From NCBI RefSeq assembly GCF_900187615.1, contig NZ_FYDO01000002.1:124001-188000 (forward strand): a stretch of DNA of 64,000 nt. The letters run 5' to 3'. The notes beneath the pieces were generated by a model. It was not told the origin of the DNA, ran no database searches, and saw nothing but the letters and a program-made list of their open reading frames with translations. The translations under genes and the position numbers were made by a program. The DNA comes from Pseudomonas sp. Irchel s3f7 (lineage in GTDB: Bacteria > Pseudomonadota > Gammaproteobacteria > Pseudomonadales > Pseudomonadaceae). Of the stretch, positions 58,030 to 64,000 are shown one piece after another (the first letter of the stretch is position 1; every line of letters begins with the position of its first letter).

Positions 58030-59829
58030 TCAGGCGATGTCTTCGGCCGGCGTGTCGAGGCCCATCGCATGCAGGCGCGAGTAATAGCCGTTTTGGGCCA
58101 GCAACTGCGTGTGAGTGCCTCGCTCGACGATCTGGCCCTGATCCATCACCAGGATCAGGTCAGCCTTCTCGATGGTCGACAAGCGGTGAGCGATCACCAG
58201 CGTGGTACGACCCTTCATGACCTGGTCCAACGCCGCCTGAATGTGGCGCTCGGATTCGGTGTCGAGTGCCGACGTCGCTTCGTCGAGGATCAGCAACGGC
58301 GCATTTTTCAACAGCGCCCGGGCGATCGCCAGACGCTGACGCTGGCCTCCAGACAGCAGCACGCCATTTTCACCGACCTGGGTGTCCAGGCCTTGGGGCA
58401 TCTGCGAAATGAAGTCCATGGCGAACGCATCCGTGGCGGCCTTTTCGATGTCGGCACGAGGGGCGCCGGCCAGGTCACCGTAAGCGATGTTGTTGGCAAT
58501 GGTGTCGTTGAACAGGGTGACATGCTGCGTGACTTGCGCCACATGCCGACGCAGATTGCGCAGGCGATAGTCCTCGATCTCAACATCATCGAGCAGGATT
58601 TCCCCGGACTCGTGATGGTAAAAACGTGGAATCAGGCTGGCGAGGGTCGACTTGCCGCTGCCGGAACGCCCGACCAACGCGACCATCTGTCCCGGTGCCG
58701 CCGAGAAGTTGATGTTCTTCAACACTTCACGCTCGGTCCCCGGGTACGTGAAGCTGAGGTTGCGTACCAGCAGGTGGCCGCTGACGCGATCACGTTCAAC
58801 CGTGCCGTTGTCAATTTCCGGTTCAACGTCCAGTTGCTCGAAAATGCTCTCGGCCCCGGCAACGCCCTTCTGAATGGTCGAACTGACCTCCGAGAGCTGG
58901 CGGATCGGCTTGGGCAACAGACCGGCGGCAGTGATATAGGCCACCAGATCACCGGCGGTAGCATCACCGCGCAGGAACAGCACCAGGAACATCAGCACGG
59001 CCATGGCGGAGTAAATCACCAATTGCAGCATCGGCGTATAGACCGCCCCGGTCTTGGTCATGCGCAATTGCTTGTCGGTATTGCCCTGGCTGGCGGCGGC
59101 AAAGCGTTGCTGCTCGTAGCTTTCACCACCGAAGCTGCGCACTACGCGATAGCCTTGAATGGTCTCGGACGCCACATGAGTCACGTCACCCATGGCCACC
59201 TGGATTTTCTTGCTCTGCTTGCGAAATTTCTTGCTGGTACTGCTCACCATGACCGCGATCAACGGCAGGATCGCCAGCATCACCAAGGTCAGCTTCCAGT
59301 TCATCCACAGCAGATAACCAAACAGGAAGACCACCGTCAGGCCTTCACGAATGACCACTTTAATGGCATCGGTAGCGGCACCGGTCACCATGGTCACGTT
59401 GAAGGTGATACGCGAAATCAGGTGTCCGGAATTATGGGTATCGAAATAACGATTTGGCAGGACCAACAAGTTGTTGAACAACTCGACGCGCAGGTCATGG
59501 ACCAAGCCCAACGAAACCCTCGCCAGGTAGTAGTTACCCAGAAATGACCCGAGACCTTGCCACGCGGCGATCAGAATGATCAGCAAGGGTACGGCCATCA
59601 GCAGCTGCAAATCCTGCAGATAGGGAACCGTTGGGAAAAGCACTGCTTCAGGGTTGCTCAGACCATCGACGAAGTATTTGAGAATCCCCGCCAGCATCGG
59701 CTGCGTCGACGCAAAAATCACAAAGCCGACGATACTGATCGAAAACATGCCCCAGTACGGGCGCACATACGACAGCAGGCGCAGGTAAATTTTCAAGCTC
59801 GACGGCGCAGGCGAATCAGGGCTGGTCAT
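58030..59829 (-). CDS. msbA: Lipid A export ATP-binding/permease protein MsbA
   Basis: A 599-residue half-size ABC exporter that flips the lipid A-core from the inner to the outer leaflet of the inner membrane. Six membrane helices (about residues 25-320) are followed by an ATPase domain with Walker A VGRSGSGKST, signature LSGGQRQRLA, Walker B LLILDEATSALD and the H-loop IAHRLSTIEKAD. The frame is open 29 codons upstream, but MTSPDSPAPSSLKIYLRLL is the expected start. Neighbouring hldE, waaL and glycosyltransferase genes serve the same envelope layer. Confidence 0.97.
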   Translation of the reverse strand: MTSPDSPAPSSLKIYLRLLSYVRPYWGMFSISIVGFVIFASTQPMLAGILKYFVDGLSNPEAVLFPTVPYLQDLQLLMAVPLLIILIAAWQGLGSFLGNYYLARVSLGLVHDLRVELFNNLLVLPNRYFDTHNSGHLISRITFNVTMVTGAATDAIKVVIREGLTVVFLFGYLLWMNWKLTLVMLAILPLIAVMVSSTSKKFRKQSKKIQVAMGDVTHVASETIQGYRVVRSFGGESYEQQRFAAASQGNTDKQLRMTKTGAVYTPMLQLVIYSAMAVLMFLVLFLRGDATAGDLVAYITAAGLLPKPIRQLSEVSSTIQKGVAGAESIFEQLDVEPEIDNGTVERDRVSGHLLVRNLSFTYPGTEREVLKNINFSAAPGQMVALVGRSGSGKSTLASLIPRFYHHESGEILLDDVEIEDYRLRNLRRHVAQVTQHVTLFNDTIANNIAYGDLAGAPRADIEKAATDAFAMDFISQMPQGLDTQVGENGVLLSGGQRQRLAIARALLKNAPLLILDEATSALDTESERHIQAALDQVMKGRTTLVIAHRLSTIEKADLILVMDQGQIVERGTHTQLLAQNGYYSRLHAMGLDTPAEDIA

Positions 59830-59943
59830 GTGAACCCGTTGTGTGAGAAAAGAGCCCGCGATTGTAACACAGGCCACTTTAGTCGCTGAGCTGCGGTAAC
59901 ATGGCCGGCTATCCATGCCTCATGGCGTCGTCCCGGAGTATAG

Positions 59944-60585
59944 ATGCAAGCCCTTGATTACAGTCGATACCTTGCCCTGCGCGAGGGAGCGCAAGTCCTT
60001 GAAGCCGATGGTTCGGGGGATAAGGTTTTGCGGCTGACAGACGGCTCGATTCTCAAGCTGTTTCGTCGCAAGCGCCTGCTGACGTCAGCGGCCTGGTATC
60101 CGTATGCAAAACGCTTTGCCGATAATTGCATTGCGCTACGTGAGCGACAGATTCCCTGCCCGTCGATCCGTCAGGTCTACCGCATTGCGAGTATCGAACG
60201 TGATGCCGTGCATTACGATCCGCTGCCGGGCCAGACCTTGCGCCAGCTGCTCGACACCCAAAATGACGCAGATCCGTTACGCGGCAAGCTAGGGACCTTC
60301 ATGGCCACCTTGCATGAACGCGGGATCTATTTCCGGTCAGCGCATCTGGGCAACATCGTGCTCACGCCTGAACATCAGTTGGGCCTGATCGACATTGCCG
60401 ACCTGCAAGTTTATCGCCGTCCGTTGCGTAAGGGACTGCGATTGCGCAATTTCAAGCATATGGTGCGCTACCCCCAGGATCGGCAATGGTTGCTCGACAG
60501 ACAGGGGGAGATCTTCATGCAACATTATGCCCAGACCCAAAGCACCTGCTCCCCGGAAGAGCTGAGCAGCGCCCTGCAAAAATAA
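59944..60585 (+). CDS. LPS-kinase-like (WaaP/BUD32-type) protein
   Basis: A 213-residue small protein-kinase-like fold. The N-lobe has GSGDKVLRLTDGSILKLFRRK with a candidate ATP-binding lysine. The C-lobe has MATLHERGIYFRSAHLGNIV and GLIDIADLQV, the equivalents of the catalytic and metal-binding loops. Such proteins phosphorylate LPS core sugars or are related to toluene-tolerance proteins; which applies here is not shown. It lies between msbA and waaL, on the opposite strand to both. From memory a homologue of unknown function lies at the same place in PAO1. Confidence 0.72.
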   Translation: MQALDYSRYLALREGAQVLEADGSGDKVLRLTDGSILKLFRRKRLLTSAAWYPYAKRFADNCIALRERQIPCPSIRQVYRIASIERDAVHYDPLPGQTLRQLLDTQNDADPLRGKLGTFMATLHERGIYFRSAHLGNIVLTPEHQLGLIDIADLQVYRRPLRKGLRLRNFKHMVRYPQDRQWLLDRQGEIFMQHYAQTQSTCSPEELSSALQK

Positions 60586-60592
60586 CCTGCCC

Positions 60593-60619
60593 CCTTCGCC
60601 CCCAACGAGGAGGCGAAGG
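60593..60619. terminator. Hairpin between convergent genes, possible terminator
   Basis: CCTTCGCC and GGCGAAGG pair around an 11-base loop between the kinase-like gene and waaL. No T-run follows on either side. Confidence 0.4.
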
Positions 60620-60625
60620 TCAGCG

Positions 60626-61792
60626 TCATGCCGCCCCGTTACGCTGCGCCTGCAATCCTCGCCCGAGGATCATTGCTGCAGGCAACAACACCAATGGCCA
60701 CAACTCGTCAGGGTTTCCGATCAGCAAACTGCCATCGAAATTCAGCATGACCAGCGCACACACCAGAAACATTCCCCAGGCGTCACGCAGACGCCAGGCC
60801 TGCCAAAGCGTGGCGGTCATCAGCCCGAGAAACAGCACCAGCGCCACCGCGCCGCTGTACAAACCCAACGCCACATAAATGTTGTGCGGATGCTGAATCG
60901 GCATCCAGCCGCCCAGTAACTGGCTGGTGTGGAAGGTGACACCGCAGCCAAGCATCCAGCCGCAGTTCCGCCACTCGCCTACCATGATGTGAAAGAGCTC
61001 AATGCGATAGGAATCGCCGCGAGTCCACAGCGACTGGTACCAGGCTTCTTGGTGCACTATCAGAAACAGCACACCGATCACCGCCAAGCTGATCGCAAGC
61101 GCACAGCCAACCTGCCGCGGCTTGCGGTAAAGACCGTAAAGCAGCCATACGCCCAACAGGAACGCCACCCCAACCAACGCCGTACGCGTCTGCAATACAA
61201 AGGTCACTGCGAAGATCGATAAAACAACCGCCAATGCACTCTCGATCCATCGATGCGTCCTGACCCAGTAAGGCACTGCCAGCGCCAGCGCACACAGTAG
61301 CCAGATACTGGCGTAGATCACATTCTCCAGGCGTGCCGGCAGCAACGCGACCCGAGACCCGAACGGGTACTCGCCAGTGATCCAGCTATAGAACGCGCAA
61401 CTGAAGATGTACAACGCCAGGAGCCAGAACTGTCCACGGACAAACGTCGGGCTACGAAAAAACTGTGGATCACTGAAGGCACCGACCACCATGACGAACA
61501 TCATCACGTAGAAGATGTGCTTGAAAAACTGAATGTGCCCGGCAATAGTCGCCGGCACCAGAAACCATAGCGTAAAAGCCAGCCACCCCAGTGCGAGCGG
61601 CTGCCTGAACAAACCTGCACCTCGTTCCTTGATCAGGAACACCAGCCCCGGCACTACGATCAGGCCGTAGAACAGATTGTTGGTCCACTTCGAAGACCAG
61701 CCCGCTATGTAACTCCCCAGAAACAGACAGAGCGCTATTCCGAAATACTTCGTCATGGTGAGCTTTTGCAGCTTTACACCGTTAAACCCCAT
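60626..61792 (-). CDS. waaL: O-antigen ligase (WaaL/Wzy_C family)
   Basis: A 388-residue inner-membrane protein with about eleven to twelve helices and one large periplasmic loop near the C-terminal third. The loop holds RGDSYRIELFHIMVGEWR and PIQHPHNIYVALGLYSG. The latter has the conserved H-x-H-N of Wzy_C ligases, which join O-antigen to lipid A-core. The start is uncertain: the first Met overlaps the upstream gene by 11 bases, and Met13 (MTKYFGIALCL) is an alternative. Position next to msbA and the core glycosyltransferase genes supports the assignment. Confidence 0.85.
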   Translation of the reverse strand: MGFNGVKLQKLTMTKYFGIALCLFLGSYIAGWSSKWTNNLFYGLIVVPGLVFLIKERGAGLFRQPLALGWLAFTLWFLVPATIAGHIQFFKHIFYVMMFVMVVGAFSDPQFFRSPTFVRGQFWLLALYIFSCAFYSWITGEYPFGSRVALLPARLENVIYASIWLLCALALAVPYWVRTHRWIESALAVVLSIFAVTFVLQTRTALVGVAFLLGVWLLYGLYRKPRQVGCALAISLAVIGVLFLIVHQEAWYQSLWTRGDSYRIELFHIMVGEWRNCGWMLGCGVTFHTSQLLGGWMPIQHPHNIYVALGLYSGAVALVLFLGLMTATLWQAWRLRDAWGMFLVCALVMLNFDGSLLIGNPDELWPLVLLPAAMILGRGLQAQRNGAA

Positions 61793-62549
61793 GAAGCACC
61801 CAACCTGCTATCAGGCCGAAAACAAGGACCGCGACCAGTTTGAATCGATCGAGGCGCTTGCGTCGCAATTTGTTCACGCGTTCCTCTGGAACTTCCACGT
61901 GCCCGCCGAAGCCGGTGTGCAACACCGCGTCGTTTTCCAGGATCAGCGCATAGCGATTTTGCGCGGCATACAGGCGCGACAGGTCTTTTTCTCCGGAAAA
62001 CGCGGAATACGGTGCATGGAGCAGATAGTCTGCACGCCGCCGCAACCCAGGGTTAAAGGAAAAGCCCTGCCAGTCCACCTTGTGTGAACCCAATACGTAA
62101 AAAGGAATGCCTTGGCTGATCTTGCGCTCGTTCAGGAACACGTAAGGGCTGTGAACCATGAGGTCATGATTGAAGCTGCGCAGCCAAACCTGTAGCGCCT
62201 GCGGATCTTCCTCCAGCAGGCACTGGGATTCTTCGATAAACCCTTCGCGATAGAAATCCCAGTCATCTTCACAATGGAAAATCCAGGACGTCTGCACTTG
62301 GGCATAAGCGGCATCAATCGACTTCAACTGACCCAGACGCGGATTGTTGATGAAAAACTGGGTATGCGCCCTCCAATGTTCCGGAATACAAGCTTCGACG
62401 GCACTGTCACCAGAGTCCTCGGTAATGAAGACCTTACGGATGGGGGCCGTGTTGTACCGGTCGAAGGTTTCGAGGGTTCGCTTCAACAGGTCGAAGCGGC
62501 CGCAACTGGTGATAACAACCGAAATATCGCTAGTCTCGCTGAACAGCAT
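61782..62549 (-). CDS. LPS core glycosyltransferase, WapR-like
   Basis: A 255-residue GT-A-type glycosyltransferase. DISVVITSCGRFDLLKRTLE is the nucleotide-sugar-binding start, and FHCEDDWDFYREGF contains an acidic metal-binding motif. A hydrophobic C-terminal segment (FKLVAVLVFGLIAGWVLHGV) may anchor it to the inner membrane. In PAO1 the gene between waaL and ssg is the rhamnosyltransferase wapR, as I recall, and this one fills the same position; sugar specificity here is not shown. The ATG at Met6 of the open frame is preferred over a GTG 15 bases upstream with a crowded ribosome site. Confidence 0.78.
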   Translation of the reverse strand: MLFSETSDISVVITSCGRFDLLKRTLETFDRYNTAPIRKVFITEDSGDSAVEACIPEHWRAHTQFFINNPRLGQLKSIDAAYAQVQTSWIFHCEDDWDFYREGFIEESQCLLEEDPQALQVWLRSFNHDLMVHSPYVFLNERKISQGIPFYVLGSHKVDWQGFSFNPGLRRRADYLLHAPYSAFSGEKDLSRLYAAQNRYALILENDAVLHTGFGGHVEVPEERVNKLRRKRLDRFKLVAVLVFGLIAGWVLHGV

Positions 62550-62588
62550 GTGTTTACACCGCACTCTCTATTGTTGAATCGCCAGGCT

Positions 62589-63545
62589 TTACAGCCCCAG
62601 CGATAAGCGTAATTTTTCTTTCCAGCTCAGCGCAGCTCGCTCGCGCAGCGGCTCCCGCATCGCTTCGACAATTGCATGCCCTACCGCACGGAACGTGTAA
62701 CGCTGCTCTACCAGGGTTTGGCCAGCCGCCGAAATGGTCTCGGTCAGCTGCGGTGACTCACGCAACAACGCCAGTTTTTCGCGAATTTCCTCGCGCGTTC
62801 GATAAAGCACAATGTTTTGCATATCGACAAAACCCAGGGCGCGATTCTCTTTTTCCCCTTGGTCGTAAGCAAACAACACACAACCGCAGGCCATGGCTTC
62901 GAAGTTCTTGATCATGTACTCGCCCATGCCAACGTCGGCACTGACAAAACAACGGATCCGGCTCAACGTTTCGCAGTATTCCTCGCCCGACTTGGTGCGC
63001 GTGATCAACAGGTTTTCGACCTCGGCCACCGATTCGAGCATGGCTTTGCGCCCGGCATAGGCAACGCTGTTGAGACTGCCGACGAAACCCAGCTCGATAT
63101 CACGCTCACGCTGACGGTTTTGCAGCAGCGACTGGTCGTAACCCTTGGGTACGAAATGGGCATCAAAACCTTCGTCACACAAACGCTGGCTGACCATGTA
63201 TCCCGAGCTGATCACCCGCGCCCACGGCAATTTGCGGTAATGAGCACTGAATTTTCCGGTGTATTTGCACGGGATGTAATTCTGATACGCGTCGTGTTCA
63301 AGGATAACCAGATTCGGCAGTGTCTGGATGAACCGCACCTGTCTGATTTCTTTTTTGAAGCGCAGAAAAAACACGATTCGATCGTAAAGAGACACATCGA
63401 CATGCTTGCGGAAATACCCACGCAAGTCGTCCTGCTCGGCACTGCTCAGCTCACGCTTGTCGCAATCGCAGGACTCGGCGATACCGTCGTACAGTCGATC
63501 GAGGATCGCTCGTTGCTCTTTCTGCACCAGAAACAGGACTTTCAA
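62589..63545 (-). CDS. LPS core glycosyltransferase, Ssg-like
   Basis: A 318-residue soluble glycosyltransferase. MKVLFLVQKEQRAILDRLYDG opens the first Rossmann-like domain. A C-terminal GT-B-type region has VGMGEYMIKNFEAMACGCVL, the acidic-residue and EAMACG motif typical of GT4/CgeB-like enzymes, followed by EQRYTFRAVGHAIV. In PAO1 the ssg gene at this position affects LPS and exopolysaccharide. The start is TTG, immediately after the stop codon of the upstream gene (TAATTG). The donor sugar is unknown. Confidence 0.78.
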   Translation of the reverse strand: MKVLFLVQKEQRAILDRLYDGIAESCDCDKRELSSAEQDDLRGYFRKHVDVSLYDRIVFFLRFKKEIRQVRFIQTLPNLVILEHDAYQNYIPCKYTGKFSAHYRKLPWARVISSGYMVSQRLCDEGFDAHFVPKGYDQSLLQNRQRERDIELGFVGSLNSVAYAGRKAMLESVAEVENLLITRTKSGEEYCETLSRIRCFVSADVGMGEYMIKNFEAMACGCVLFAYDQGEKENRALGFVDMQNIVLYRTREEIREKLALLRESPQLTETISAAGQTLVEQRYTFRAVGHAIVEAMREPLRERAALSWKEKLRLSLGL

Positions 63546-64000
63546 TTAGCTTCTCTCTTGCTTGCCAGGCTGCTCTTGGACCCAGAACAGCTCATGGCGT
63601 CGCACTGTTTTACGGAAAAACTCGTTTTCACCAAAAGCCGGCCAGCGACGGCCTGCAAGGCAACGTTGAATACACCGCCGAAGAAGTCGCTTGAGGGGAA
63701 GTGGAGGTTGGAGGTCATGCATCATGCCCAACGACATTGCTTTACTCCACTGATGCTCCATCGACAGGCTGGGTGCCCATGGCCGCAAGGGCTCATCAGC
63801 ATTGAGCTGCGGCGGCAACGCCACACCCGTGCCAGCGTCACCCATTGGCCAACGATCGTTGTCATGCAAGTGATTGGCATAGTGCAACAGTGTTCCGGGC
63901 TGCCAGACAGTAGCGCTCAGCGCCTGCATGACGGCCTGCTGGGAGCAGATATGGTCCGGATGCGGGTCGAAACGCGGATGTGGCAAAACAATGACCTGGG
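63546..64000 (-). CDS. PIG-L family deacetylase, C-terminal part (start outside window)
   Basis: The last 151 or so codons of a gene entering from the right edge. The visible part begins QVIVLPHPRFDPHPDHI, the second metal-binding segment of PIG-L (LmbE-like) N-acetyl-sugar deacetylases. SMEHQWSKAMSLGMMHDLQPP follows and the protein ends ELFWVQEQPGKQERS. From memory PAO1 has the de-N-acetylase dnpA next to ssg, which matches. The in-frame TTG at 63986 is not a believable start because coding continues to the window end. It would act on an LPS core or related amino sugar. Confidence 0.75.
   Translation of the reverse strand, partial: QVIVLPHPRFDPHPDHICSQQAVMQALSATVWQPGTLLHYANHLHDNDRWPMGDAGTGVALPPQLNADEPLRPWAPSLSMEHQWSKAMSLGMMHDLQPPLPLKRLLRRCIQRCLAGRRWPAFGENEFFRKTVRRHELFWVQEQPGKQERS

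Noticed and set aside
63546..63986. A complete 146-residue gene starting at TTG 63986
   Set aside because: The frame keeps its PIG-L similarity (VIVLPHPRFDPHPDH) right up to the window edge, so this is the end of a longer gene.

Overview
This is a chromosomal window from a fluorescent-group Pseudomonas. The evidence is the gene order (purA-hisZ-hflCKX-hfq-miaA-mutL-amiB, parC-parE-yqiA-cpdA-nudF-thiC-tolC-waaA, hldE-msbA-waaL), the protein sequences, and many palindromic repeats of the GTAGGAGC...GCTCCTAC type. From memory the backbone runs in the same order as the PA4938-PA5002 region of P. aeruginosa PAO1. All synteny statements below rest on memory, not on a search.

Layout. (1) 1-2832: a terminator, a REP element, and an iron-type ABC transporter (binding protein plus fused double permease) behind a Fur-like dyad. 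(2) 2864-4798: a methyl-accepting chemotaxis protein. (3) 4948-17866, minus strand: nnr-tsaE-amiB-mutL-miaA-hfq-hflX-hflK-hflC, then hisZ and purA. Many of these junctions overlap by one to a few bases. (4) 17930-24644: queG, orn and rsgA, interrupted by an accessory block. That block is a dermonecrotic-toxin-like (DUF6543) N-terminal gene running out of frame into an Rhs-core tip with a C-terminal toxin-like domain, plus a TRIC/UPF0126 membrane protein. (5) 24872-25899: a caspase-like protein that has lost its catalytic half, overlapping an intact TIR-domain gene. It looks like the remains of a TIR/caspase (type IV Thoeris-like) antiphage module. (6) 26119-34560: motAB with a recognisable FliA promoter, an HDOD protein, rhdA-psd, serB, and a membrane protein. 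(7) 34807-45156: a PqiC-type lipoprotein, the topoisomerase IV genes parC and parE with two genes between them, yqiA, cpdA, a DUF1249 gene, nudF, and an RsiV-family lipoprotein. (8) 45125-50355: cytX and thiC behind a TPP riboswitch, and tolC. (9) 50515-64000: envelope genes (waaA, hldE, msbA, a WaaP-like kinase, waaL, two glycosyltransferases, the end of a PIG-L deacetylase) with a LysR/SMR pair and an oxidoreductase/aldo-keto reductase pair among them.

How the genes work together. The window is mostly housekeeping: purine, histidine, serine, thiamin and phosphatidylethanolamine synthesis, tRNA modification (miaA, tsaE, queG), RNA turnover (hfq, orn), ribosome assembly (rsgA, hflX), mismatch repair, membrane proteolysis control (hflKC), DNA decatenation, flagellar torque and LPS core building. 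The two accessory insertions (19.0-22.1 kb and 24.7-25.9 kb) hold the unusual content, and both look partly decayed. At least ten REP-type palindromes sit between genes, mostly at convergent 3' ends or between tandem genes. No tRNA, rRNA, CRISPR array, insertion sequence or phage gene was recognised.
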